Below, piece after piece: positions 44,169-53,253 of a DNA stretch of 64,000 nt (within the stretch, counting starts at the first letter, position 1; the number at the start of each line of letters is the position of its first letter). A program made the position numbers and the translations under genes. Source of the DNA: Halapricum desulfuricans (GTDB taxonomy: Archaea > Halobacteriota > Halobacteria > Halobacteriales > Haloarculaceae); NCBI RefSeq assembly GCF_017094465.1, contig NZ_CP064791.1:2232001-2296000 (forward strand). The letters are read 5' to 3'. The notes under the pieces are model-generated. The model did not search any database. It worked only from the letters and a program-made list of their open reading frames with translations, and was not told the origin of the DNA.

Positions 44169-45089
44169 TCACCGACCGGCGTCGATCGTGTGTTCGTCGG
44201 AGACGAAATCGAGCGCCGTCGCGGCGTGCGCAAGCAGGAGTTCGAGCAGTTGCACGTCCTCGTCGTTGAAGCCGTCCGGATCGTCAGCCAGCGCGAGCAG
44301 GACGGCCGAGCCACCGTCGAGTTCGGTGATCCGAAGCGAGAGTGCGCCGTCGGCCCGGTCGCTGAGCGGACCGGGAAGCGAGTCGTGAATCACGACGGTC
44401 GTCGGCTCCTGGTCGCGCGAGCGCCGGGCCAGTTCGGCGAGCGCGCTGTCGGGGACGTCGACCATCGTGCTATCGACGAGGCGGTAGTCCTCGTCGCCGA
44501 CGACGACAAAGGCCGTCTCGGTCAGGCCGAGAAATCCCTGGAGGGCCTGGATACAGAGCGCGCTCACGGCGTCGACGGAATCGCTACGGGTGAGCTCCCG
44601 GCCGTAAGTGTTGATGTCCATGGCCTTGTTGGCGAACTGCTCGGTGCGGTCGCGCTCGGCTTCGAGCGCGCGCTGGTGTGCCCGGCCGCGGGCGTCGTAC
44701 AGTCCGACGAGGACGCCGACGACGACGCCGATAGTGACGTGGTTCACCGCGATGTACCGGGCCTGATCGAGGATATCGACCGTCGGCTTGACCTGTTGGC
44801 TGAAGACGATCAGTGCCGAAACCGAGGCGAACAACAGCCCACCGCCGAGACCCCACAGGGCGATCCGCGGGAGATCCGGTTCGTACTCGTCCTGTAGACT
44901 CAACCAGTAGCCGACGTAGGTCAATGCCAGCCCGACCAGCACGAACGGGACCGTCTCGACGCTGAAGACGATCCCCCTGGTCTGGCCCTCGAAGCCGTCG
45001 AGTTGCTGAACTCCGTGGACGAGCTGGATTGCAGTGAGAACGAGCCCGGTGAGTGCAATCGCGCCGCCGAAGACGTGCCGTCGCTCCAT
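44169..45089 (-). CDS. Membrane protein with C-terminal GAF-like domain
   Basis: 306 residues. Four N-terminal membrane helices (about 8-27, 38-57, 70-90 and 110-130), a short charged coiled linker (RGRAHQRALEAERDR) and a soluble GAF-like sensory domain (about 150-295) rich in beta strands (TAFVVVGDEDYRLVDST). No histidine kinase or cyclase output domain follows. Possibly a signal sensor or regulator of a partner in trans. ATG 45089 (MERRHVFGG) lies right at the membrane helix; divergent from the XPD-like helicase. Confidence 0.75.
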   Translation of the reverse strand: MERRHVFGGAIALTGLVLTAIQLVHGVQQLDGFEGQTRGIVFSVETVPFVLVGLALTYVGYWLSLQDEYEPDLPRIALWGLGGGLLFASVSALIVFSQQVKPTVDILDQARYIAVNHVTIGVVVGVLVGLYDARGRAHQRALEAERDRTEQFANKAMDINTYGRELTRSDSVDAVSALCIQALQGFLGLTETAFVVVGDEDYRLVDSTMVDVPDSALAELARRSRDQEPTTVVIHDSLPGPLSDRADGALSLRITELDGGSAVLLALADDPDGFNDEDVQLLELLLAHAATALDFVSDEHTIDAGR

Positions 45090-45185
45090 GTCTGCTCGAT
45101 AGGTGAAAGGCGAGGACAATCAAACTACCCGACCACTTGCTCCGGTGGGCGAACGTTTTTGCCCGCGAGCGGTCAATCTACGGGC

Positions 45186-47471
45186 GTGGCAACAGAGCCG
45201 TCGTACCTCCGGTTTTTCCCCTACGACCAGCCCTACGACCACCAGCGAGATGCGATGGGGCGGATCCACGACGCGCTCGGGGACGGCCGAGACGTGCTCT
45301 TCGAGGGGGCCTGCGGGACGGGCAAGACGCTGGCGTCGCTGACGCCGGCCCTTGAGTACGCCCGCGAGACCGACAAGACCGTCGTCATCACGACGAACGT
45401 CCACCAGCAGACGCGGCAGTTCATCGAGGAAGCCAGTGCCATCGCACAGACGGAGGACCTCCGGGCGCTCGTCTTCCGCGGAAAGGCCTCGATGTGTCAC
45501 ATCGACGTGGGCTACGAGGAGTGTCAGGCGCTGCGAGACACCACGCGCGAGCAGGTCGAACTCGAACGTGACCGAGCCGAACTCGAGCGTCGCCAGCGGG
45601 AACTGCTCGAGGCCAGCCAGGCCGGCGAGGGCGAGGCCGCCGAGGCCCGGTCGGCCGTGATGGACGACCTGGAAGCGATCGAAGACGACCTCTCGGAATT
45701 CGAGGACCGTGCGACCTGCGAACACTACTACCGGAATCTGACCGTGGATACGGAGGAGTTCTACGCGTGGCTGTACGACGACGTCCGCACGCCCGAAGAC
45801 ATCTACGAGTACGCCGACCGAGAGGGGCTGTGTGGGTACGAACTCCTCAAGGAGGGAATGGACGGGGTCGATCTGGTGATCGCGAACTACCATCACCTGC
45901 TGGATCCGATGATCCGCGAGCAGTTCTTCCGGTGGCTGGGTCGGGACCCCGAAGACGTGATCGCGGTCTTCGACGAGGCACACAACGTCGAGGACGCCGC
46001 CCGCGAGCACGCCCGCCGGACGCTCACCGAGAACACACTCGGGCAAGCGCTAGACGAACTCGCTGACACTGACGACCCGCGCGTCGAGGCTGCCGAAAAC
46101 GTCATCGAGACCTACCGGGACGCGCTCGAAGCGACCTACCGGGAGACGATGGGAGCCGACACGGTCCGGGAAGCGGAGGTAGACGATCAGTGGACGGATC
46201 TGCCGATCGACAGCCCCGACCGGAAGGACGATCTGACGCTGTCGTTCCTGCGGTCCTACACCGGTCCTGGCTACCGAGAAGAGCTAGAGCGAGCGCTCGA
46301 ACTCGGCCGTGAACTCGACCAGCAGTACGAACAGGCCTACAAGGACGGTGAGACCACCGTCCGGAAGGAGTGTCAGACGCTGCAAGCGGCGACGTTTCTG
46401 GACGCGTGGTTCGACGAGGGCGACAGCCAGGGGATGTATCCCGTCATAAGCGTTCGGCGTGATGGCGAACGAAGTGAGCCATCAACGGGAGCAAGCGGGG
46501 AGGAACGACCCGCGAGCCGCGCGGACGACCGTGAGGGATTCACAGGCAGACAGGACGGCCTCGGAGACGGTGGGGCCGGAGAAATCTACGGGCGTGCCGA
46601 GTTGTACACCTGTATCCCCGAGCGCGTGACCCGCTCGCTGTTCGATGATCTGCACGCAGCGGTGCTGATGAGCGCGACGCTGCGACCGTTCGAGGTGACC
46701 GAGGACGTACTCGGACTTGAGGACCCGGAGACGATGGCCTACGGCGCGCAGTTCCCCGAGGAGCGACGCCGGACCTACGCCGTCGAGGCGCCTGCGCTGT
46801 TTGCCAGCGAGCGCGACGATCCGTCCACGCAGGACACGATCACGGGCGTCTTGGAGGACGCCATCAAATTCACGCCGGGAAACACGCTCGCCTTCTTTCC
46901 GAGTTACGCCGAGGCCGAGCGGTACTACCACCGCGTCGAGACCGACGGGAAACGGTATCTCGACGAGCCAGGGGTATCCGCACAGGAGTTGCGCGAGGAG
47001 TTCACCGACGGTGACGACGGCGTCCTCTTTTCGTCGCTGTGGGGAACGCTCACCGAAGGCGTCAGCTACGACGGCGACGACGCCCGGACGGCCGTGGTCG
47101 TGGGCGTCCCCTATCCGCATTTAGACGAACGAATGGACGCCGTCCAGGACGCCTACGGAGCGGCCTTCGGCGGTAGTGACGCCGAGGACGCCGGCTGGCG
47201 CTACGCTGTCGAGATCCCGACGGTCCGGAAGACCCGACAGGCGCTGGGACGAGTCGTGCGCTCGCCGGCCGACTTCGGGGCGCGGGTGCTCGTGGACAAA
47301 CGCTACACCCGCAGCGGCGAAGTAGAGATGCAGGGGTACGCCGTCCGCAAGACCTTCCCGGCCGAAGAGCGTGCCGAGATGATCGACGTCGGGCCGGAGA
47401 AGCTACAGTTCGGACTCCTGAACTTCTACAACGACCTGGACGCCTACGACGGCAAGCCGCCACAACCCTGA
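45186..47471 (+). CDS. XPD/Rad3-like superfamily 2 DNA helicase
   Basis: 761 residues. Motif I EGACGTGKTLASL, DEAH box VFDEAHNVED, motif VI QALGRVVRSPADFG. Four cysteines in the region between motifs Ia and II (SMCHIDVGYEECQ, ATCEHYY and GLCGYEL) match an XPD-type 4Fe-4S cluster domain, though spacing differs; a charged arch-like helical insertion lies at about 120-190. Acts in repair or R-loop/damage sensing. GTG 45186 (VATEPSYLRFFPYD) fits the family start. Residues about 424-462 form a basic, Ser/Gly/Arg-rich insertion derived from an interspersed repeat (46461-46580), still in frame. Confidence 0.9.
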   Translation: MATEPSYLRFFPYDQPYDHQRDAMGRIHDALGDGRDVLFEGACGTGKTLASLTPALEYARETDKTVVITTNVHQQTRQFIEEASAIAQTEDLRALVFRGKASMCHIDVGYEECQALRDTTREQVELERDRAELERRQRELLEASQAGEGEAAEARSAVMDDLEAIEDDLSEFEDRATCEHYYRNLTVDTEEFYAWLYDDVRTPEDIYEYADREGLCGYELLKEGMDGVDLVIANYHHLLDPMIREQFFRWLGRDPEDVIAVFDEAHNVEDAAREHARRTLTENTLGQALDELADTDDPRVEAAENVIETYRDALEATYRETMGADTVREAEVDDQWTDLPIDSPDRKDDLTLSFLRSYTGPGYREELERALELGRELDQQYEQAYKDGETTVRKECQTLQAATFLDAWFDEGDSQGMYPVISVRRDGERSEPSTGASGEERPASRADDREGFTGRQDGLGDGGAGEIYGRAELYTCIPERVTRSLFDDLHAAVLMSATLRPFEVTEDVLGLEDPETMAYGAQFPEERRRTYAVEAPALFASERDDPSTQDTITGVLEDAIKFTPGNTLAFFPSYAEAERYYHRVETDGKRYLDEPGVSAQELREEFTDGDDGVLFSSLWGTLTEGVSYDGDDARTAVVVGVPYPHLDERMDAVQDAYGAAFGGSDAEDAGWRYAVEIPTVRKTRQALGRVVRSPADFGARVLVDKRYTRSGEVEMQGYAVRKTFPAEERAEMIDVGPEKLQFGLLNFYNDLDAYDGKPPQP
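46461..46580 (-). repeat. Interspersed repeat copy inside the XPD-like helicase gene
   Basis: A roughly 120-base in-frame insertion. It starts with an inverted repeat GATGGC-n11-GCCATC (46461-46483), and 46494-46514 is the reverse complement, with one mismatch, of 12403-12423 in the repeat-rich spacer upstream of rpl1. The encoded residues (RRDGERSEPSTGASGEERPA...) are unlike the acidic surroundings. The end at 46580 is approximate. Confidence 0.65.
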
Positions 47472-47503
47472 TCTGCGGGAATGGTTCGATGCAGGGTGTC
47501 CGA

Positions 47504-47896
47504 TCAGACGTCGTCGACGCCGTCAGGTTCGTCCTCGACGGAGCGTTTCATCGAGTCGCGACGGGCCTTGGCGTCGCGTCCGGTCGCCTCGAGCAGGAAC
47601 TCGTTTTTCAGCGAGACGGCTTCCTCGGCGGCTTCGACGTCGCCGGAGGCGATGACCTCTTCGGCGGGGCGCTCGTCGATGTCCAGCGCGAGCTTGTCTT
47701 TCTTGCTGCCGTACTCGACGGTCCCGGCGACGACACGGTTGAACACCGCGTTGTCGGGGTCCTCGACGACGTACAGCTCGGTGTCCCTGTACTCGTCAGT
47801 TCCGGTGATGGGGCCGAAATACTCCTCGATGGTCGCTTCCATGTCCGGGATGCGGTCGGAGAGGTACTCGCCGCGCCGCATCTTGTATTCTCGCAT
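47504..47896 (-). CDS. DUF5611 family protein
   Basis: 130 residues. MREYKMRRGEYLSDRIPDM and GTVEYGSKKDKLALDI are conserved in this haloarchaeal family (name from memory), whose function is unknown. The C-terminus is charged and helical (EATGRDAKARRDSMKRSV), ending in an acidic tail. Soluble; no metal or nucleotide motif. ATG 47896 is preferred over the 47980 extension, which is Arg-rich. Convergent with the XPD-like gene. Confidence 0.8.
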   Translation of the reverse strand: MREYKMRRGEYLSDRIPDMEATIEEYFGPITGTDEYRDTELYVVEDPDNAVFNRVVAGTVEYGSKKDKLALDIDERPAEEVIASGDVEAAEEAVSLKNEFLLEATGRDAKARRDSMKRSVEDEPDGVDDV

Positions 47897-47937
47897 GAAC
47901 GGCCGTTGGCCGGGGGACGGTATACCCTTTTCGCGTT

Positions 47938-48798
47938 CTAGTTGCCGTCCTGGGCGTGAACGAGCGTCCCGCGGTGACACTCCGGACAGAAGTCGCCTTC
48001 ACGCAGCGAGGATTCCTCGACCGGCGTCGAGAACCCGCACTCCCGACAGACGTACGACCCGTCCGGTGCCGTGACAGCGCCGGGGCCAGCCGATTCCGGT
48101 TCGCCCGCGGCGTCAATCTCGTCTTCGGAGGGCCACTCGTTAGTCTGGGTCTCGCCCTCGTCGGCGACGAACTCGGCGTCGGTCTGCTCACCCCCTTCCG
48201 AATCCGATTCCGCCCCGGTGAGGATGTCCGCGTCGGGTTGTGACTCGGATTCGTCGTCCTCCTGTGGCCACTCCCCCGGCTCCCGATCCGACGTATCGGA
48301 ATCGTCGTCGAGAATCTCGGCATCGTCGGTGACCGGCGGTTCGTCGTCGATATCCGACGTGCCCGAAGCGCTCGGCCCCGAATCCCGGGTAACGTCAGCC
48401 GGGGGGGACTCCACCTCCTCAGTCGGAGGTTCAGTCCCGACAGCATCGCTCGATGTGTCCGCGATCGTGTCGTCCGTCGCGCCGGAGGACGCCGACCCCG
48501 TCTCGGGCTGTGGACTCTCCATGGCTGCCTCCGGCTGGGTGGGTCCGGCCGTGTCCGGTGGGGACGACTCATCTGTCTCCGTATCGACAGCGTCGTCCGG
48601 GGGCTCCGCACCCACATCGTCGGGCGTTTCGAGCGTCGTCACCTCCTTGTTCTCGGAGACGATACGCGTCTCACCGCAGCGCGTGCACGTCTGAACCTCC
48701 CGGATAGTGATCACCACCTCGCTCCCCTGTTCCTCACGCTCACGTTCGACGGTGGAGTCGTCGAAGGAGTGGCCGAACAGCGAACACTTGATACTCAT
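47938..48798 (-). CDS. Zinc-ribbon protein with long acidic linker (DUF7093-like)
   Basis: 286 residues. N-terminal domain KCSLFGHSFDD plus CTRCGETRIVSENKEV suggests a zinc site (Cys4, His9 and the CxxC pair). A 190-residue Asp/Glu/Ser/Pro-rich disordered linker follows, then a C-terminal zinc ribbon (CRECG and CPECH, about 258-280). Probably a protein-interaction module; function unknown. ATG 48798 (MSIKCSLFGHSF) matches the family start. The family name is from memory. Confidence 0.75.
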   Translation of the reverse strand: MSIKCSLFGHSFDDSTVEREREEQGSEVVITIREVQTCTRCGETRIVSENKEVTTLETPDDVGAEPPDDAVDTETDESSPPDTAGPTQPEAAMESPQPETGSASSGATDDTIADTSSDAVGTEPPTEEVESPPADVTRDSGPSASGTSDIDDEPPVTDDAEILDDDSDTSDREPGEWPQEDDESESQPDADILTGAESDSEGGEQTDAEFVADEGETQTNEWPSEDEIDAAGEPESAGPGAVTAPDGSYVCRECGFSTPVEESSLREGDFCPECHRGTLVHAQDGN

Positions 48799-48879
48799 TG
48801 TCACTACGTGGCCGCCTTCGGACCATAAGCGTACTGCTTGGGGGACAAGTGTAAGAGAATCGCGGCCGAACGAACGCGC

Positions 48880-49170
48880 ATGCAAGCCAAGCCGGAGTAC
48901 CGCGACCGCGACGACGACGAAGTCGCGGTGCTCGACGCCCTCGCCGACAGGGCCGAGGACGGAATGACGGTCTTCGAACTGCGCTCACACGTCGACCTGG
49001 AAATCGACGATCTGGAGACGGCGCTGGCCGAACTCAAGGCTGACGGCCTGATCTCCGCCGACGAAGACGACGAGCGGACGGTCGTGGTCCCCGACGAACG
49101 CGTCGTCGGGACCCAACAACAGGACGAGGACTCGTCGCTGAGCTGGCTTCGCGATCGACTGCCGTTCTAA
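48880..49170 (+). CDS. Small winged-helix-like protein (DUF6432-like)
   Basis: 96 residues. A DEVAVLDALADRAEDGMTVFELRSHV segment followed by ETALAELKADGLISADE forms a helix-turn-helix and wing typical of compact winged helices; the C-terminus ends LRDRLPF. Could bind DNA, but no partner is evident. ATG 48880 is preferred to 48838, since the intervening residues are basic and out of character. Divergent from the DUF7093-like gene with a short shared promoter. Confidence 0.75.
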   Translation: MQAKPEYRDRDDDEVAVLDALADRAEDGMTVFELRSHVDLEIDDLETALAELKADGLISADEDDERTVVVPDERVVGTQQQDEDSSLSWLRDRLPF

Positions 49171-49206
49171 CGGCGACGTTTTGCCTCCGGGACCCGAACC
49201 GCGTGT

Positions 49207-50106
49207 ATGCGCGTCGTGTCGCTGTTGCCCTCGGCTACGGAGATCTGTTTCGCACTGGGCGTCGAACCCGTCGGCGTCTCCAGTGGGTGTGATTACCCGC
49301 CGGCCGCCGAATCGATCCCCGCCGTCGAGCGGTCCCGAATCGACGAGGCCGCCGACAGCGCCGATATCAACGCGCAGGTCGCGGCCGCCGAGGAAAACGG
49401 CGGCGTCTACGAGATCGATACTGACCTGCTGGCTGACCTCGATCCGGACCTGGCGATCACGCAGGGAATCTGTGACGTCTGTGCCGTCGACGAGGTGCAG
49501 GTGGCGACGGTGGTCGACGATCTCGGACTGGAGACGGATATCCTGACGACGGACCCACATTCACTGGCGGACCTCTACGAGGACGTTCGGCGGATCGGGC
49601 GCGCGACCGACACCGAACCGGCCGCAACCGAGCGTGTCTCGGCGTGGAACGATCGGATCGCCGCGATCCGCAACCGGTCGCAGGCGATCGAGCCGGAGCC
49701 GACAGTCGCCGTTCTCGACTGGATGGACCCCGTCATGGGTGCCGGTCACTGGATACCCGAACTCGTCGAGATCGCCGGCGGCGAGTATCCGCTGGCCGAG
49801 CCCGGCGATCGGTCGCGACCCCACGAGTGGCGCGAGATTCGCGAGATCGATCCGGACGTGCTGATCGCCGCCCCGTGTGGGTACTCCATGGAGGAGACGC
49901 TCGCGAACCGAGACGAGCTCACCGACCGTCCGGGCTGGGACGAGCTGACTGCCGTACAGGAGAGCAGAGTGTACGCGTTTGACGGAGACCACTACGTCAA
50001 CCGACCGGGACCGCGGCTGATCGAAACGGCCGAGTATCTAGCTGGAGTGCTCTATCCCGAGGAATTTCCACGTCCGCCGGGCGACGTTGCCACCGCGCTC
50101 GACTGA
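49207..50106 (+). CDS. BtuF-like helical-backbone metal-receptor protein, no signal peptide
   Basis: 299 residues with the BtuF/FecB two-lobed fold: RVVSLLPSATEICFALG at the N-terminus, QGICDVCAVDEVQVA (cobalamin-protein type CDVC) and VAVLDWMDPVMGAGHWIPEL. There is no signal peptide or lipobox, so unlike the BtuF at 62150 it should be cytoplasmic. Such solitary forms may bind a corrinoid or metal complex in the cell (inference). Convergent, stop to stop, with the DUF5658-like gene. Confidence 0.85.
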   Translation: MRVVSLLPSATEICFALGVEPVGVSSGCDYPPAAESIPAVERSRIDEAADSADINAQVAAAEENGGVYEIDTDLLADLDPDLAITQGICDVCAVDEVQVATVVDDLGLETDILTTDPHSLADLYEDVRRIGRATDTEPAATERVSAWNDRIAAIRNRSQAIEPEPTVAVLDWMDPVMGAGHWIPELVEIAGGEYPLAEPGDRSRPHEWREIREIDPDVLIAAPCGYSMEETLANRDELTDRPGWDELTAVQESRVYAFDGDHYVNRPGPRLIETAEYLAGVLYPEEFPRPPGDVATALD

Positions 50107-50472
50107 TCACGCGACGGCGGCGAGCCCGACGTAGACGTTCCCGGCGACGATGATCGAACCGACCGCGAGCAGCGAGCCGAACCAGAGACGCCACCCGGGC
50201 ACGCTCTCGATGAACGCACGCTGAGAGAGGAGGAGGCCGCCGGTGATCGCGACGACAGCAGCCTTGACGACGATCAAAAGCGCCGGGTCGTACGCCAACA
50301 CCGCGTGGATCCAGGGGTTGGCCTCGCCGCTGATCGAGCCCGTCGCCTCGATCGCCCACAGCGTCGAGACCGCGTCACCGAGCCCCCACACTGCGACGAG
50401 CGCAACGACTAGCCCGACGTACCCGGGCAACCGGACGTCGAATTTCGACTGTGATAGCTGTCGGGCCGGCAT
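50107..50472 (-). CDS. DUF5658-like membrane protein
   Basis: 121 residues with about four hydrophobic helices. GDAVSTLWAIEATGSISGEANPW contains the polar D-T-E-NP pattern of this small membrane family (name from memory). Starts at ATG 50472 (MPARQLSQSK). Function unknown. Confidence 0.75.
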   Translation of the reverse strand: MPARQLSQSKFDVRLPGYVGLVVALVAVWGLGDAVSTLWAIEATGSISGEANPWIHAVLAYDPALLIVVKAAVVAITGGLLLSQRAFIESVPGWRLWFGSLLAVGSIIVAGNVYVGLAAVA

Positions 50473-50597
50473 CGGAGTTACGCTCCGAATAGAGGACTGA
50501 AACGGTCATAAATCACATCGTTAAATTCTCAGTATTGATACTTGGAGAGGGTGAGCGAGGAAGCGACCACCTGAAAGAGGACAGCCACACGCCGTCG

Positions 50598-51419
50598 TCA
50601 CTCGCTCGCGATCCGGCACCGATCCGGGTAGTCGACGTCGTCGACGGACGTGACCACGGGATCGTCGCCGCAGACCGGACAGTCGGGGTTTCGGCGGATC
50701 GGGACCGTCTCCACGTCCATCGCGGCGGCGTCGAAGCTCCACAGTCGACCTTCGAGGGACTCGCCGTACCCGAGGAGGAGTTTGATCACTTCAGTCGCCT
50801 GGATCGTCCCGATCAGGCCCGGGACGACGCCGAGGACGCCGGCGGTCGCACAGTCCGGGACGGCACCCTCGGGCGGGGCCTCGGGAAACAGACAGCGGTA
50901 GCACGGCGAGTCCGCCCCGCGTTCGAAGGTGGTTACCTGTCCCTCGAAGCGGTAGACGGCACCGTGTGACAGCGGCGTGTCCGTCAACACGCAGGCGTCG
51001 TTGAGGAGAAACCGGGCCTGGAAGTTGTCGGTCGCGTCGACGACGACGTCGTAGTCCCCGATCAGATCCAGCACGTTGTCGGGACTGACACGCACCTCGT
51101 GTGTCCGGACGGTCACGTCGGGGTTCAACTCGGCGACGAACTCGGCCGCGCTGTCGACTTTCGGCCGATCGATGTCGGACTCGCCGTGGATGACCTGTCG
51201 CTGGAGGTTGCTGCGCTCGACCACGTCGTCGTCCGCGACGCCGAGTCGTCCGATGCCGGCGGCCGCGAGGTACTGGATGACCGGCGACCCCAGCCCGCCG
51301 GCTCCAACGACGAGCACGGAGCTATCCAGCAGCGCGGCCTGTCCCTCCGGACCGACGTCGTCGAGGATGACGTGGCGGGAGTAGCGATCGAGTTGCGTCT
51401 GATCGAGCCCGAGCGACAT
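50598..51419 (-). CDS. ubaA: SAMP-activating E1 enzyme
   Basis: 273-residue ThiF/MoeB/UbaA-type E1. RYSRHVILDDVGPEGQ at the N-terminus, ATP-binding GAGGLGSPVIQYLAAAG, DDDVVERSNLQRQ, then two CxxC zinc motifs (CYRC and CPVC). In haloarchaea UbaA adenylates ubiquitin-like SAMPs for protein conjugation, tRNA thiolation and molybdopterin synthesis (established in Haloferax). No C-terminal rhodanese domain, as expected for archaea. Divergent from the zinc-finger gene at 51503. Confidence 0.93.
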   Translation of the reverse strand: MSLGLDQTQLDRYSRHVILDDVGPEGQAALLDSSVLVVGAGGLGSPVIQYLAAAGIGRLGVADDDVVERSNLQRQVIHGESDIDRPKVDSAAEFVAELNPDVTVRTHEVRVSPDNVLDLIGDYDVVVDATDNFQARFLLNDACVLTDTPLSHGAVYRFEGQVTTFERGADSPCYRCLFPEAPPEGAVPDCATAGVLGVVPGLIGTIQATEVIKLLLGYGESLEGRLWSFDAAAMDVETVPIRRNPDCPVCGDDPVVTSVDDVDYPDRCRIASE

Positions 51420-51502
51420 GAGAGAGAGTTTGCCCCCTGAGGCGAATAAACGACCGGATCGACAGCGGGGGAATTATATTCCTCACAGTTGTACCCGCCC
51501 GT

Positions 51503-52054
51503 ATGGACTGTTCCCGGTGCGGGGGCGACCTGGAGGTCTACTCGCTTGGCGAGGAAGAGGCGTACGTGTGCGCCGACTGTGGATTCGTCGACACGCCAGT
51601 CGACCACGAGGTATCGACACAGCCGGATCCGGAACCGTGGGAGCGGGCCCTACGGCGGTTCTACGAGAAACACGTCGACGGAGACGCCGCGATCGTCGGT
51701 TCAGGTGAGACGGCCGCTCTGGTCGAGATCGACCGTTCCCAGAAGCCCGCTGTCGTGCCGACCGACGACACGGGCGCCGAGCACGCGACGGCGGGGCTGG
51801 TCGGCGGTGGAAACGAACGGACGGCGGGCGGAGACGAAGCGGACGGCGAAGACGAGGCGAGTAGCGACCCTGGGGACGAGGAGACTGACGAGGAAGCCGA
51901 AACAGGCGACGAAAGCGATGCGGACGGTGGGACTGGCGAGGAAAGCGACGCTGACGACGAGGCCGATGCGAGCGAAGGGACTGGCGAGCAAGCCGAAACA
52001 GACGACGAAAGCGACGCGGACGACGGCACCGCGGGCGACGAGCAGGCAGCGTGA
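51503..52054 (+). CDS. Zinc-ribbon protein with acidic repeat tail
   Basis: 183 residues. N-terminal zinc ribbon (CSRCGGDL and CADCGF, residues 3-30), a short helical segment (PEPWERALRRFYEKHV) and then about 80 residues of Asp/Glu/Ser/Gly repeats (GDESDADGGTGEESDADDEAD). Probably disordered under high salt. Function unknown; TFIIB-type or transcription-associated ribbons look similar, but no further domain is present. ATG 51503 lies just after an AT-rich GAATTATATTCC promoter element. Confidence 0.75.
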   Translation: MDCSRCGGDLEVYSLGEEEAYVCADCGFVDTPVDHEVSTQPDPEPWERALRRFYEKHVDGDAAIVGSGETAALVEIDRSQKPAVVPTDDTGAEHATAGLVGGGNERTAGGDEADGEDEASSDPGDEETDEEAETGDESDADGGTGEESDADDEADASEGTGEQAETDDESDADDGTAGDEQAA

Positions 52055-52109
52055 TCGCTCGGTCGACACTCCCGAAAGCGCGGCCTCGAAACGAAACAGC
52101 AGGTGACGG

Positions 52110-53141
52110 TTAGTCTTCGGCCTCGACGGCTTCGGCGTCCTCTTGCTCTTCTTGCTCGGGCTGTTCCTCGTCGGAGCGGGCGGCGACGAGGCCACCACGG
52201 GCGACCGAATACATCGGCTCCTCGACGTGGGAGACACCGCTGATCGAGAACGGAATGTTGGCCTCTTCGAGGTGGCGCTCGAACAGCTCGGTGAACCCGT
52301 CGGGGGTCGAGGTGCCGCCAGTAACGACGACCGGCACGTCCAGTCCCTCCTCGACGTCTTCCTCGTCGATCTCGCGCTGGATGAGATCGATGACGTAGTC
52401 CAGCAGATTCTCGTAGTAGATGCTGAGTGCGCCTTCGACGCCGCCGACGTCGGTCGTGAAGTCCAGCTCGAAGTCCTCCTCCTTGATCGAGGTGACCTTG
52501 TCGACGGGCGTCCCCGTCGCCTGGGCGGCCTGCTCGTCGATCCAGTCGCCACCGCGTGCGACCGAGAACTTCATGACGGGCACCGCGTAGTAGGCCAGAC
52601 AGACGTTGGTCATCCCGGCACCGAAGCTGATCCCCAGTCCGGTGAAGTCGTTGTCGGCCAGCTCGGAGTAGATGACGGACATCCCCTCGTTGATGGGTTC
52701 GGCGTCGTAGCCCATGTCGTCGAGGAAACTCTCGATCGTCTTCTGGTGATACAGCGTCGACAGATCCGAGTCGATCGGATCCGCGGGCGTCGAGAAGTAC
52801 ACCTTCTCGTTGGGATGGTCCGGGGAGCCGACGACCTGCTCGATGATGAGTTTCATCATCGGAATGGCCGACTTCTCGTCACTCGAGAGAATCCCGTGTT
52901 TCATCGGCCGCCGGGTCTCCTTGTTGAAGATGTTCGCGAAGTTCAGCGCGTCGTCGCCGACGACGTATACCTTGTCGTCCTTGCGGATGTGGAGTACGTC
53001 CGACCGACTGAGCATCTGCTCGGCCATATCGGAGTACTCGATCTCGACGAACGAGTTGCGCTGCTGGACGAAGACAGTCTCGTTGCCTTCCTGCTGTGCC
53101 GAAATGATGTTCATTGTGCCGACGTCTAGTCCTTTCGCCAT
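52110..53141 (-). CDS. Actin-like (MreB/salactin-type) ATPase
   Basis: 343 residues of actin-fold sequence: phosphate-1 loop [11 protein letters not shown] at residue 4, phosphate-2 region [16 protein letters not shown] (near 170), adenosine motif [11 protein letters not shown] (near 272). The acidic C-terminal tail (about 320-343) is Glu/Gln-rich. Halophilic archaea encode dynamically unstable actin homologues (salactin, volactin); this protein fits that group better than bacterial MreB, though which homologue cannot be settled here. Likely forms cytoplasmic filaments for cell organisation. Transcribed alone from a promoter shared with nothing. Confidence 0.8.
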   Translation of the reverse strand: MAKGLDVGTMNIISAQQEGNETVFVQQRNSFVEIEYSDMAEQMLSRSDVLHIRKDDKVYVVGDDALNFANIFNKETRRPMKHGILSSDEKSAIPMMKLIIEQVVGSPDHPNEKVYFSTPADPIDSDLSTLYHQKTIESFLDDMGYDAEPINEGMSVIYSELADNDFTGLGISFGAGMTNVCLAYYAVPVMKFSVARGGDWIDEQAAQATGTPVDKVTSIKEEDFELDFTTDVGGVEGALSIYYENLLDYVIDLIQREIDEEDVEEGLDVPVVVTGGTSTPDGFTELFERHLEEANIPFSISGVSHVEEPMYSVARGGLVAARSDEEQPEQEEQEDAEAVEAED

Positions 53142-53253
53142 GTTCTGGACAACTATGGGCGGTCTAATAAAACTATGTGAAATGGGCTAAATAGATTATG
53201 ACTGTAAGTTTCCGCTGGCTGAAATCGGGCGACTGAGACGGTGTACGGCCGTT

